In this document: positions 40,011 through 49,067 of the stretch, piece by piece | Layout: every line of letters starts with the position of its first letter | Numbering within the stretch: the first letter of the stretch is position 1 | DNA from: Mariprofundus ferrooxydans PV-1 | GTDB lineage: Bacteria > Pseudomonadota > Zetaproteobacteria > Mariprofundales > Mariprofundaceae | DNA: 64,000 bases | Direction of reading: 5' to 3' | NCBI RefSeq assembly: GCF_000153765.1 | Contig: NZ_DS022295.1 | Coordinates: 498,666-562,665 of the forward strand | Program-made: the position numbers and the translations under genes | The notes under the pieces: generated by a model | Seen by the model: only the letters and a program-made list of their open reading frames with translations | What the model was told of the DNA's origin: nothing | Database searches by the model: none

Positions 40011-41603
40011 TCAAACAACCCCCCGCTGACCTTTTGGTCGAAAAAGGCCGGTTAGTGACAGAAACAGCATGATCGGAGATATCAGCTTCAGTAGCCGGGC
40101 GGTTTGAACCTGTTTGAAGTGAGCATAAAACAGACGGCTTTCAAAGGTAATCAGGAGCAGGCCGATCCCTATGCCGATACACGAAATTTTCAGATTCAAT
40201 GCAGGGGCAAGCGATGAAGAATAACTGGTCAGCAGCATCGCCGCCCCATCGCAGAGCTCCAGAACGCCTGCTGTTAAAATGAACAAGTGCATAACGAACC
40301 TGGCTGGAGAAATTCGACGGAAGGGCCAGGATCTTACCAGTAAAGTAAATATGCCGGCCCAAACCCACCAGAACAACAGTTGCCAGAATGATAGTGTCTT
40401 TGCATATAGAAAGGTCGCTGAAAACGGAGCAGTAATGACTTCAAACCAACTCATCGGATGAACAGGAAAAGAGACTGCCGGTATAATATGAGCGCTGTCA
40501 TGATGCCGCAGTGCTTCAAGCACAATATCTCCTGGCATTAGGGCCTGTGTATTGGCAGGCGCAACCAGTGTCCATGCATTGAGGTTACCTGACCACCCAT
40601 GCCAGTCATTTGAAGCAAGCAAAGGTATCCCTTTTGTCCGCTGCACCGTTAGCATGGCCTTGCGCACTGTCCCGGATAATGGCGCATGACCGGAATTGAT
40701 ATATTCAAAACCGTCAACACCCTGATCAGCAAGCTTGAACACTTCGCTGGCATCAAGGTTATGAGCAACCGTAATGACGACCCCGTGATAGTGATGGATT
40801 GTGGCAATAAATTGTTTTACATCCCATAGGTATGGTGGCAACCGTGCCGGAGGAGTTGGACTCTCCGTACCTTCACGCCACGACAGGCCATTCGGTAGAG
40901 GCGCACCCTTGCTCATGCCCAGTCCGAGCAGATAAAAGTGTGCACCATAATAAACAGGCACCTCAATGCCCGACAGTACGGCAGGTATGCCGCCCTCGCC
41001 CTTGACCCGACCGGCATCAAAGGGCCCCTGTGAATTCACATGATCAGTCATTGCCACGACATCATAACCGCGTTGTTCGTGCAGAAGCAGGTTTTTGTTA
41101 GCAGATATCATGCCGTCATGAGAAAGCAGTGAGTGCGAATGAATATCGGCCACAACAAGCTCTGACCCGTCTTTCTCTAAAGCCCAGTTCGGAAAGTGGA
41201 TTGTCAGGCCGACAGCAAGGTATAAAGCGAGCAGTAACAGTGCCAGCCCTGCGTTGCGGAAAGTCTGGAAAACGGTTGAAAACAGAGTGCTACCATTTTT
41301 TCTTGCCGTAGAGATCGAAAGGATCAATACAACAACCATGATCCACGCCAGTATCGAGCCTATGCCCGGCTTATATGCGGGCACTGCTCCCATAATATGG
41401 AACAGGGCAGTAAATGGTTCCATAATACTGCCCCATACAGGGAAGCTCAGGTGGACGCCACCAATGGGTAAATTCGTTCTGGAATCTACAGGGGCAAGTG
41501 TCTCTTCGCCAAAGAGCAGTGAAATAGCAGTGATCAACATAATCCATGCATACAGGGCAACGATAGAAGGCCTGTTCACACTAAAATGACGCACACGGTT
41601 CAC
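40011..41603 (-). CDS. Membrane-anchored PHP-domain phosphoesterase
   Basis: A 530-residue protein with an unusual layout: four membrane helices at the N-terminus (about 14-31, 55-75, 83-98 and 117-136), a central PHP domain, and four or more helices at the C-terminus. PHP metal ligands are visible: H155-x-H157 (DIHSHSLLSHDG), D187-H188 (MTDH), E214 (SGIEV), H280 and N332-D333-W334-H335. This is a likely metal-dependent phosphoesterase facing the periplasm or cytoplasm. It overlaps the DUF374 gene by four bases (ATGA), so lipid or envelope substrates are plausible. Confidence 0.8.
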   Translation of the reverse strand: MNRVRHFSVNRPSIVALYAWIMLITAISLLFGEETLAPVDSRTNLPIGGVHLSFPVWGSIMEPFTALFHIMGAVPAYKPGIGSILAWIMVVVLILSISTARKNGSTLFSTVFQTFRNAGLALLLLALYLAVGLTIHFPNWALEKDGSELVVADIHSHSLLSHDGMISANKNLLLHEQRGYDVVAMTDHVNSQGPFDAGRVKGEGGIPAVLSGIEVPVYYGAHFYLLGLGMSKGAPLPNGLSWREGTESPTPPARLPPYLWDVKQFIATIHHYHGVVITVAHNLDASEVFKLADQGVDGFEYINSGHAPLSGTVRKAMLTVQRTKGIPLLASNDWHGWSGNLNAWTLVAPANTQALMPGDIVLEALRHHDSAHIIPAVSFPVHPMSWFEVITAPFSATFLYAKTLSFWQLLFWWVWAGIFTLLVRSWPFRRISPARFVMHLFILTAGVLELCDGAAMLLTSYSSSLAPALNLKISCIGIGIGLLLITFESRLFYAHFKQVQTARLLKLISPIMLFLSLTGLFRPKGQRGVV

Positions 41604-42244
41604 TTGAAATAGTTATCCGCTCGTATTTGTACGGCATCCATCGCAGCCTGAATACGATCAAGGCTATCGGCATCACTTTCACCTGCATGTATCATCAGAG
41701 GCTCTCCGAATACAAATACACCTCTGGTGAACGGCTTGGGTATATAGAAATGATCCCATGACGAAGTAATCCTCCACTGCCGGCACGTTGCCCACATCAC
41801 CGGGTAAATTTTGATGCCCGTTTTTTTTGCCAGCAGGACAATGCCCGGTTTGACGATTTCCCGCGGGCCTTTTGGACCGTCCGGAGAGAGTCCGAAGTCA
41901 CATTTTTCATCACGTGATTTGAAAATCATTTGCATCAGAGCTCTGCTGCCGCCCCGGGTAGAGGAACCGCGTATGGTTCTGAAACCCTGCAGATGCAGTG
42001 CATCGGCAATAAATCCACCATCCCGATGCGCAGATATCAGCGTATACCCCTTGCACCCTTTCAATCCGACGCCCATCATTAACAATCTTGCATGCCAGAA
42101 TGAAAAAATATGCTGTTCGGTTGAATCCGGATGATATCTCTCCCCGCAATAATCCCAGCGAATTGTTGCCGAAAGTGTAGAGATTGTCATTCTTATCAGT
42201 CGTGGAACCAGCCATGTGAGCAAATATTCCTGCATGCTTTTCAA
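41600..42244 (-). CDS. DUF374 lysophospholipid acyltransferase-like protein
   Basis: A protein of about 214 residues of the DUF374 family, related to glycerolipid and lipid A acyltransferases. FSFWHARLLMM and ISAHRDGG give the acyltransferase H-x4-D-like block, with GSSTRGG and SPDGPKGPR as later motifs. The start is uncertain: TTG at 42242-42244 has GGAG seven bases upstream and is preferred; ATG at 42235 and a TTG at 42316 are alternatives. It probably adds or transfers acyl groups on envelope lipids and is coupled to the PHP-domain gene. Confidence 0.8.
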   Translation of the reverse strand: MKSMQEYLLTWLVPRLIRMTISTLSATIRWDYCGERYHPDSTEQHIFSFWHARLLMMGVGLKGCKGYTLISAHRDGGFIADALHLQGFRTIRGSSTRGGSRALMQMIFKSRDEKCDFGLSPDGPKGPREIVKPGIVLLAKKTGIKIYPVMWATCRQWRITSSWDHFYIPKPFTRGVFVFGEPLMIHAGESDADSLDRIQAAMDAVQIRADNYFK

Positions 42245-42365
42245 ATGATGGCTCCGATCAATAAGATTTGTTTTCCGCCCGTCGTTTTGACACCTTGCCG
42301 GAAGAGTGCTTCCCAAACCTTAAATATTCCTTAAAGCTGGCGGCATGATAGCCGCACTTATTACA

Positions 42366-42551
42366 TCACACTGCCTCAACCGGTAGCTCGACAATAACGC
42401 TAGTGCCCTGCCCATCCCGGCTATCAATACGGATGAAGCGCTCGAAAATATGGGATTGCGCCCCGGCCGAGATACCGATACCCGTATCAGAAACAGCCAG
42501 TTCGATCACCGGAGCTCTGCGGCAGAGTCGCACAGACACCATCCTGCTCAA
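42366..42551 (-). pseudogene. Histidine kinase C-terminal remnant
   Basis: A 61-codon frame encodes part of a HATPase domain: VIELAVSDTGIGI (the G1/N-type box) followed directly by FERFIRIDSRDGQGTSVIVELP, the normal end of such domains. The G2 region and roughly 30-40 residues between are missing, as is everything before the ATPase domain, and the frame is closed by TGA upstream. It is a decayed kinase end and should not be functional. The adjacent 42552-42759 shows nothing recognisable. Confidence 0.7.
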
Positions 42552-42759
42552 GGCCTGAATGATGAATCATACCAGCCTTGGATCATCCCCTACCAATAAA
42601 TATGCACATAGGGGCAGTAGTGCTCGCATCCGGATAGCAGAAAATATTCGCAGACAGAAGCTGCGCATATAGCCGGGCTACATCCGGAAGAATGACCCAC
42701 CATGCCTGACCAAAAGTGCTTTTACCTGTGCACCCTATCCGCTTAAAAGAGACTTATTG

Positions 42760-44478
42760 CTATTGATCCGGGTACAGCCCGGGCAAACGTTTTCCCGACT
42801 TGCCTGCTTTCCCGGCTCGGTGATGGAAATCGGCCTGTTCAAAGGCGTGTAACAGCTCATCTCCGTGCCACTGAGAGCCGGCCGGTGCATACAAATAGTG
42901 CTCCAGCTCGCTGACCCGGCGCACCAGTGACTCACCACCATGTTGCCTCAGTGCACCCGGCCCGCCATCCGGCCAGCGGCATCCGGCAAATACTATGAGT
43001 GCCTTCTCACAGGCTTTGGCATCGTTTCGTTTACAGGCGTCTCTGACCGCCCGTATCGAGTCGTTCAGGTTTTCCCGGTTATACGGCTGCGCATCATCCG
43101 CCTGCTGCCCTGCTCGTTGTTTTTTCCGCACTCTGTTTACCAGCAGAATGAGCAGCGTAAGTCCCCATCCGCATAAGGAGATAATGGCAATCCATCGCCA
43201 CGGTGTGTGATCCGTTGAGTTATTGCTCGCAACTGCAACAGCTTGCGGCAACTGCGACTGAGCCTCGGTCATTGGCGCGGGCGGCGCGCTCTTCTGCACA
43301 GCGGCAACAGCACCCGTCACCTTGAATGTGCGTGCAGGCAGCTCGGCTGTTTCCATTTTCCCGCTATTCACATTCCACCAGGGAATCTCAATGGCAGGTA
43401 GAATATAGGTGCCCGGTGCCGTCGGAATGATTGCGGTTTTTTGCCTGCGAAGGCCGGTTATGCCCTGCTCCGATTTATCATCCTTGAGCACCGGCTGATC
43501 CGGGTAGGATTTTAACTGATCCGGCAGCAGCTCGGGCAATGCAGGCAACTGACTCATTGACTGACCCTGTGCCTGAACGGTGATGGTGCGGGTAATCGGC
43601 TCCCCCACCTTGAAACTGTTTGCCGACGGCCACTTCTCGGTCAGCGACAAACCCGATGCAGGCAGCCAATTGGCTCCATGCCATGCCGCGGGTATAGGGT
43701 TTACCTGCAGTTTCAACGCATTGGAACGCGCACGAATCGGTCGGGAAGACTGAAAAAACGGCGAACCAAAACTCTGTGCATTGGCAATCACCGATGCATC
43801 CAGTTGCACAGGCGATATAGCCAGTGTGCCGCTCTGTTGCGGGAAAATTGCATACTGACGCTCTGTCACCAGCCAGTTTCGACCGCTCTTCGTGACCTGA
43901 TACTGCTTGTCCTCACCCAGACGCTCGATAACGGCATGTGCGGCCGCAGGCTCGGTAAGCTGAGCCTGCGCCAGTGTCGTTGCCTGATAAATCTTGATGC
44001 TGATAATCGCCTGTTGCTGAACCAGCACGGATTTTGGTTCAATCTGCATATCCAGCCAGACATCCCCGCTGGGCTCTCCGCCGGGGCTTGTTCTGGCCGC
44101 AAGTTTTTTCACCTGTAGTGCAATGGCTTGCGTAGATGCCTGACCTACCTTCAATGGAGGGACCGTCATCTGCCCGCTGTGACGCGGCCTGAGTGTGAAT
44201 TGCCAGTTAACATTGCTGTGAAGCGAGCCATTGATCAGACTATAGGAGCTGCTGTGATTACGGGAGAGAATTTCAAAATCCCGTTCCAGCGGAGCCGTAT
44301 CCGGCTCGCCGCTGCTATCGCCATTGATATCGATCGTCAGCGTGACCGTTTCCCCTTCCCCGATCACCTGCCTGTCCAGATGAGCATTGACCGCAGCCAT
44401 GGCGGGGTTGATCACCAGAAAAGATAGTGCCAGCAGCAGAAAAGCGAGTGCCGCCTTGCCGGTAAATCTTGCTACCAT
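42760..44478 (-). CDS. batD: BatD (oxygen tolerance) family protein
   Basis: A 572-residue protein with a signal peptide (1-28), Ig-like beta domains typical of BatD (VNAHLDRQVIGEGETVTLTI near residue 30 and TITVQAQGQSMSQLPALPEL in the middle), a membrane helix near residues 428-448 (WIAIISLCGWGLTLLILLVN) and a cytoplasmic tail. BatD works with BatA/B VWA proteins; the cluster was linked to aerotolerance in Bacteroides and to envelope stability elsewhere. It overlaps the upstream batB/C gene by seven bases and is the last intact gene of the operon. Confidence 0.9.
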   Translation of the reverse strand: MVARFTGKAALAFLLLALSFLVINPAMAAVNAHLDRQVIGEGETVTLTIDINGDSSGEPDTAPLERDFEILSRNHSSSYSLINGSLHSNVNWQFTLRPRHSGQMTVPPLKVGQASTQAIALQVKKLAARTSPGGEPSGDVWLDMQIEPKSVLVQQQAIISIKIYQATTLAQAQLTEPAAAHAVIERLGEDKQYQVTKSGRNWLVTERQYAIFPQQSGTLAISPVQLDASVIANAQSFGSPFFQSSRPIRARSNALKLQVNPIPAAWHGANWLPASGLSLTEKWPSANSFKVGEPITRTITVQAQGQSMSQLPALPELLPDQLKSYPDQPVLKDDKSEQGITGLRRQKTAIIPTAPGTYILPAIEIPWWNVNSGKMETAELPARTFKVTGAVAAVQKSAPPAPMTEAQSQLPQAVAVASNNSTDHTPWRWIAIISLCGWGLTLLILLVNRVRKKQRAGQQADDAQPYNRENLNDSIRAVRDACKRNDAKACEKALIVFAGCRWPDGGPGALRQHGGESLVRRVSELEHYLYAPAGSQWHGDELLHAFEQADFHHRAGKAGKSGKRLPGLYPDQ

Positions 44479-46418
44479 GTCTGAGCCTCCGTTGATTGAC
44501 CGCCCTGATGTTGATATTGATACAGAAATTTACGTCGCAACAGTCCACCCGGATCATCGGGTATGCGGCGCAACCACTGGCGCCGGGCATTCTCTTTTTC
44601 CATCTGTTTCTCAGTCGTCGCTTCATCGGTAGCGGCAGCCGCTTGCTTGTCGCTCTGCCCGGCTCCTGCCGATTTTTGTGCCCTACCCGCCGGCTGCTTA
44701 TTCGCCTCTGTTTTATCCGTCTGTGCCTGATTAGTGGACGGGCTCCCGTCCTTTTCCGACTGTTTCTCTTTCTTCGCCTGTGCACTCTTTGCACTGTCAG
44801 ATCCGGATTGCGATGGCTTATTCCCGCCCGCCTTCTGCTCTCCCTGCTGTTTTCCTGATTCCTGTTTGGACCGGCTCCCCTGCCCCTGCTCCTTGCCGGA
44901 CTGTTTTCCGTTTGCCCCCTTCTTGCCGCCGGATTGAGATTGCTGCTTCCCGCTCTGCTGTTTCTGACCCTGTTGATTCGGCTTGTTCGGCTGTTTTTGA
45001 CCCTGCTTGCCCTGCCCTGATTTCTGCTGCTGTTTCTGCTTTTGTTGCTTTTGTTGCTGCAACAGTTTCTCTACCAGTTTTCGATTGAACGTGGCATCGG
45101 CATCCGTCGGTTTTAGCTTGAGTGTTTGATCATAGGCAGCGATGGCCTCCTGCAGTTTACCTGCCCTGGCCAGAGCATTACCACGATTATACCAGCCATC
45201 GGCCGTGTGCACGCCTTCCAGCGCTTTTGCCGCCTTGTCAAACTGGCCTGATTTGTACAGCGCCGCACCCCGCCACGCAGGATCGGTAAATCGCCCGGCC
45301 GCAGCTTTGGCACTACCCTGCTGCATCAGCGCCTGCCCCTGCTGATCCGGCGTTTGCCAGAGATCACGCCACGTTGACGCGTGGGCCTGAGAGGGCATCG
45401 CAAGAGGTACAACGATCAGCAGCAACAAAACACCCCGACGGAATACCAGCGCCAGCAATGGCAGCATCAGCAGTACCAGCCACGGTCCCTCTTCCCGCCA
45501 CTGATCCGTTTGCATGTGTGATCGGGTTTCACCCGTGTCGCGGGCAGGGTGAAGGCCGGGCAGTCGCTCCACATCCAGATCATCCGCTCGCATCTGTTGG
45601 TAGATACCACCGCCTGCTGCCGCCAATGCTGCCAGCTGCTCCTTCTGTAACCGCGGAATAACGATATTGCCCTGCTTATCCTGCAAAAAACCGCCATCAC
45701 TCAGCGGGATGGGAGCCCCTTCTGTTGTGCCCACCCCGAGAATACTGAGGTGATGACCCGCTGCAGCCAGCTCTTTGGCCACGGCTGTGGCATCGGCATC
45801 CACGCCATCGGTCAACATCACGACAGAACCGTGCTTGATAGCTCCCCGCTTGAGCATTGCCCCTGCATGTTTCAACGCATCCGATGCAACAGAGCCCTGA
45901 ACGGGCATCATGGAGGTATCCAGGCTGGGAAGTAGCGCAAGAATAGCTTTGTTGTCGGTTGTCATCGGCACGACATCAAAAGCCGAACCGGCAAACACAA
46001 CCAGACCTGTCTCTCCTTCGGTGCGCTTGTGCAGGATATCCTGCACCTTCTGCTTTGCCCGCTGTAAACGACTAGGTTTGAGATCGCCTGCATCCATGGA
46101 GCGCGACAAATCAAGGATGATGACCATACCTGAATGCGCCCGGTAGACCGGTTGCGGCAGTGCCTGCCATACGGGGCCGGCCAGGGCTGTCAGCAGCAGT
46201 AATCCGCCCAGCAGCAATGCTGCCGGCAGCCAGGGCGAGCGGCGATCCTGCTTTGTGCTATTGCCGACCATATAGGTCAGCAGTGCGGGGTCACACAGCG
46301 CTGACCACCCGCTCTGACTACGCTGACTGCGTAAAAATCCGTAGACCAGCAAGCCATACACAGGCAGCACCAACAGCCACCACGGGCGTAACAGGTGTAG
46401 CGTACTCAACGCTTCCAT
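44472..46418 (-). CDS. batB: BatB/BatC fusion: VWA plus TPR protein
   Basis: The ATG at 46416-46418 has GGAGG five bases upstream and gives 648 residues. Two N-terminal membrane helices are followed by a VWA domain with the MIDAS motif DLSRSMDAGD (near residue 83), a membrane helix near 306-335, a TPR region (YNRGNALARAGKLQEAIAAY) and a tail of about 190 residues made mostly of K, Q, G, S and P. BatB and BatC are separate in some genomes. It overlaps batA by 13 bases and batD by seven. The protein probably acts as a metal-dependent adhesion or chaperone scaffold with MoxR. Confidence 0.9.
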   Translation of the reverse strand: MEALSTLHLLRPWWLLVLPVYGLLVYGFLRSQRSQSGWSALCDPALLTYMVGNSTKQDRRSPWLPAALLLGGLLLLTALAGPVWQALPQPVYRAHSGMVIILDLSRSMDAGDLKPSRLQRAKQKVQDILHKRTEGETGLVVFAGSAFDVVPMTTDNKAILALLPSLDTSMMPVQGSVASDALKHAGAMLKRGAIKHGSVVMLTDGVDADATAVAKELAAAGHHLSILGVGTTEGAPIPLSDGGFLQDKQGNIVIPRLQKEQLAALAAAGGGIYQQMRADDLDVERLPGLHPARDTGETRSHMQTDQWREEGPWLVLLMLPLLALVFRRGVLLLLIVVPLAMPSQAHASTWRDLWQTPDQQGQALMQQGSAKAAAGRFTDPAWRGAALYKSGQFDKAAKALEGVHTADGWYNRGNALARAGKLQEAIAAYDQTLKLKPTDADATFNRKLVEKLLQQQKQQKQKQQQKSGQGKQGQKQPNKPNQQGQKQQSGKQQSQSGGKKGANGKQSGKEQGQGSRSKQESGKQQGEQKAGGNKPSQSGSDSAKSAQAKKEKQSEKDGSPSTNQAQTDKTEANKQPAGRAQKSAGAGQSDKQAAAATDEATTEKQMEKENARRQWLRRIPDDPGGLLRRKFLYQYQHQGGQSTEAQTW

Positions 46419-47446
46419 ACATGCCTCCACTCCGTCATGGATAGCATCAGCGCACAGCCAAGCAGCAGGGCCAGCCCCAGAGGCCAGACAAACAGGCTGT
46501 GGCGAGGGCGAAATACCACGCGATCTCTTGCCACAGGCTCCAGTTTGTCGATCATGGCATAGATCTTCTGCAACTCCTGCGTGTCATGCGCGCGGAAATA
46601 GCGGCCGCCGGTTTTTGTGGCGATATCCGTCAGCATTTTTTCATCCAGATCTGCCGAAGGATTAACCCGCTGTGTGCCGAAAAACGACTGGACGGTCATG
46701 GCATCAGCACCGATACCAATGGTATAAATAGTCAGCCCATGCTCTGCCGCCAGTTCTGCAGCCTGCGGCGCAGACAACTGGCCGGCCGTATTCACGCCAT
46801 CCGTAAGTAAAATCAGCACCTGCTCCTTCGAGGCAATGCGTTTATCCCGATTACTCTGCTCCAGGCGCTTTACAGCCAGACCAATAGCATCGCCGATAGC
46901 GGTGGCCTTGCCCGCCAGACCAACCGCAGCTTCATCCAGTAGCGTTATGACCGTTTTACGATCAAACGTCAGCGGCGTCTGCACATAGGCATTGCTACCG
47001 AAGAGAATCAGACCAACCCGGTCACCGACACGCCGGCTGATGAACTGTCGCGCCACCGCCTTGGTTGCTGTCAAACGGCTAACCTGTTGACCGTTCATCT
47101 CGAAGTCCTTGATCTGCATCGAACCGGAAATATCCACCGCCAGCAACAGGTCCCGGCCACTGACCGGCAAGGCAACAGCATCATCGTACCACGCGGGCCG
47201 TGCGGCAGCGAAGAGCAGCAGCACCCACACAAGGGCGGCCAGCAGCATGCGTATCCGCTCCTGCCGACTAACGGTTGATGTTGAGGCGTGCGGAAGTGCA
47301 GAGAACTCTGCAGCAAATGGAATCCATGCTACCGCGCGAGTCTGCTGTACCGCCGGCAGCAAGCGCCGCACCAGCCAGGGCAACGGTAACAGGGCCAGCA
47401 CCCACGGCCATGCCAATTCAAAGCCCGCAAAGGAGAAAGCACTCAT
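46406..47446 (-). CDS. batA: BatA-type VWA membrane protein
   Basis: The start at 47444-47446 overlaps the DUF4381 gene in an ATGA motif and gives 346 residues beginning MSAFSFAGFELAWPWVLALL. Two N-terminal helices precede a VWA domain with the MIDAS motif DISGSMQIKD and TDGVNTAG, and a C-terminal helix near residue 325 anchors it again. An in-frame start at 47473 would add nine residues and is not preferred. It belongs to the MoxR-DUF58-DUF4381-BatA-BatB-BatD unit. Confidence 0.92.
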   Translation of the reverse strand: MSAFSFAGFELAWPWVLALLPLPWLVRRLLPAVQQTRAVAWIPFAAEFSALPHASTSTVSRQERIRMLLAALVWVLLLFAAARPAWYDDAVALPVSGRDLLLAVDISGSMQIKDFEMNGQQVSRLTATKAVARQFISRRVGDRVGLILFGSNAYVQTPLTFDRKTVITLLDEAAVGLAGKATAIGDAIGLAVKRLEQSNRDKRIASKEQVLILLTDGVNTAGQLSAPQAAELAAEHGLTIYTIGIGADAMTVQSFFGTQRVNPSADLDEKMLTDIATKTGGRYFRAHDTQELQKIYAMIDKLEPVARDRVVFRPRHSLFVWPLGLALLLGCALMLSMTEWRHVWKR

Positions 47447-47934
47447 CGCTGTGCCTTCAGCCAGTCGCGACATACACGACCCAGAGCCATTGTATCGCCG
47501 GTACTCACCGGTCGATACGGAGCCTCAATGAGAGTGCGGCCGGCACCGGCAGTGAAATCATCCTGTTGCCAGCGATCGTCCAGCCATTCTAACCAGAGAT
47601 CACCGGTTAAGCCGGCCGTACCTGCATCCAGTTGCACCGCTATGCGTCGCATTAGCGCGGAGAGGGTCGCTATCGCTGCCACATCCCCGGATTCCAATGC
47701 ATCATCGATCTGATCCATCTCCCGCAATGCTTCAGCCAGCAGGGCTTTTTCAGAAGGAGCAGGATCTCTTTTCCGCCACCATCGCCACAAATACCAACCT
47801 CCTGCGACCAACAAACAGACAAGCAGGGTAAGTCCCCACCAACCGGGTGCAGGCGGCCACCAGGAGATGGCCTGCGGCAGGTGAATATCATGCAGCTGGC
47901 TCAGCGCATCGGGCTTCACGGCTCCCTGCTTCAA
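47443..47934 (-). CDS. DUF4381 membrane protein
   Basis: A 163-residue protein with one membrane helix (WGLTLLVCLLVAGGWYLW, about 33-50) flanked by the motif DIHLPQAISWWPPAPGWW. DUF4381 proteins occur between DUF58 and VWA genes in MoxR operons. It overlaps both neighbours by four bases. Its exact role is unknown; it is probably a membrane partner of the VWA proteins. Confidence 0.85.
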   Translation of the reverse strand: MKQGAVKPDALSQLHDIHLPQAISWWPPAPGWWGLTLLVCLLVAGGWYLWRWWRKRDPAPSEKALLAEALREMDQIDDALESGDVAAIATLSALMRRIAVQLDAGTAGLTGDLWLEWLDDRWQQDDFTAGAGRTLIEAPYRPVSTGDTMALGRVCRDWLKAQR

Positions 47935-48827
47935 CGCATCCTCCTCAAGCGGCCTTCCAGCACAGTGACCGGGTCATCATCGGTTGCGCATTCGATCAGC
48001 ACAAAACCCGGCCGCTGCTCCAGACGATGCAGGATCTCGTGACGACGGGCAAAGCGTTCGGCATGCTCCCTGCGCAGCTGTTGTCTGCCACTGTCGATCT
48101 GCTGCACAGCTACGCCATCCGAGGCATAGAGCAGGCCGGCATCATCCATCTCCCGCTCAAATGAATCATATATGCATACAAACAGAATACTGTGGTGCTG
48201 CAGCAAGCGGGTCAGCATGGCCTCACTACCATCATCCAGACCGCGCCCGTCACTGACGATCATCATCAGGCTGCCTGCAGGTGTCACATGCGCGGCACGT
48301 TGCAAAATGCCCAGCAATGACTCCTGTGCAGGCTCGGGCCGCTGTTGCCAGTATGGGTGAGAAACGACATTACCCAGCAGACGCATGACCGCCCGTTTAC
48401 CGCGTGCTGGCTTGATCGGGTGCACATCCGCGCCGGATGCATCAAATATCATACTGCCAACACGATCGCCCTGATGCTGGATGCTCCAGGCCAGCAAGCT
48501 TGCACACTCCCCTGCCACCACGGCTTTGAGTGCACCGTGCGTGGCAAAAAACATCGCCGGCCTCATATCCAGTAACAGCATGGCCGGCCGCTCCCTCTCC
48601 TCACGAAACAGCTTTGTATGCGGCTTTCCGGTGCGTGCTGTGACACGCCAGTCCATGCTGCGAATATCATCACCGGCCTGGTACGGGCGCACTTCATCAA
48701 ATTCAATACCGCGTCCCTGAAAGCGCGAGAGATGCGGTCCGGCCATGAGCGCGCGCGGGTAGCCCTCGCGCAGAGACAAACCGGCTGCCGGACGCTGTAG
48801 TTGGAGCAGGTAAGAAAGATCGGGCAT
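47931..48827 (-). CDS. DUF58 family protein
   Basis: A 298-residue soluble DUF58 protein. The family motif is clear in the N-terminal third: GRGIEFDEVRPYQAGDDIRS (39-58) followed by MDWRVTART and GKPHTKLFREERE. The rest resembles a VWA fold without a complete MIDAS. It is a conserved partner of MoxR ATPases. The 160-bp inverted-repeat element lies between it and moxR. Confidence 0.9.
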   Translation of the reverse strand: MPDLSYLLQLQRPAAGLSLREGYPRALMAGPHLSRFQGRGIEFDEVRPYQAGDDIRSMDWRVTARTGKPHTKLFREERERPAMLLLDMRPAMFFATHGALKAVVAGECASLLAWSIQHQGDRVGSMIFDASGADVHPIKPARGKRAVMRLLGNVVSHPYWQQRPEPAQESLLGILQRAAHVTPAGSLMMIVSDGRGLDDGSEAMLTRLLQHHSILFVCIYDSFEREMDDAGLLYASDGVAVQQIDSGRQQLRREHAERFARRHEILHRLEQRPGFVLIECATDDDPVTVLEGRLRRMR

Positions 48828-48894
48828 GATCGGGCTGGGACGTTGCAGTGTTTTCTCCTTTTATGCTCTTAAGTCATATAAAACAAAAAGGTTA

Positions 48895-49055
48895 TCACCA
48901 CAGAGAGACACAAAGAACACAGAGGAAAAGCAAAATATATTTTGTGATTTACTGGTCGGGACAAGGCTATATATTTTGACCATGCCACTACTAATAAATA
49001 TACCGCTTTTACCCAACTTACTTTCCTCTGTGTCCTTTGTGTCCTCTGTGGTGAG
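48895..49055. mobile_element. MITE-like inverted repeat element (CACAGAG type)
   Basis: Two imperfect 34-base arms face each other: TCACCACAGAGAGACACAAA... at 48895-48928 and its near reverse complement at 49022-49055, separated by about 93 bases. Differences are few (AGAGAGACAC versus AGAGGACAC and one more). The middle contains a perfect palindrome CAAAATATATTTTG (48931-48944). Similar CACAGAGG inverted repeats are common in many bacterial genomes. No transposase is present. It splits moxR from the DUF58 gene and may end or restart the transcript. Confidence 0.75.
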
Positions 49056-49067
49056 TGCTTTTGACTT

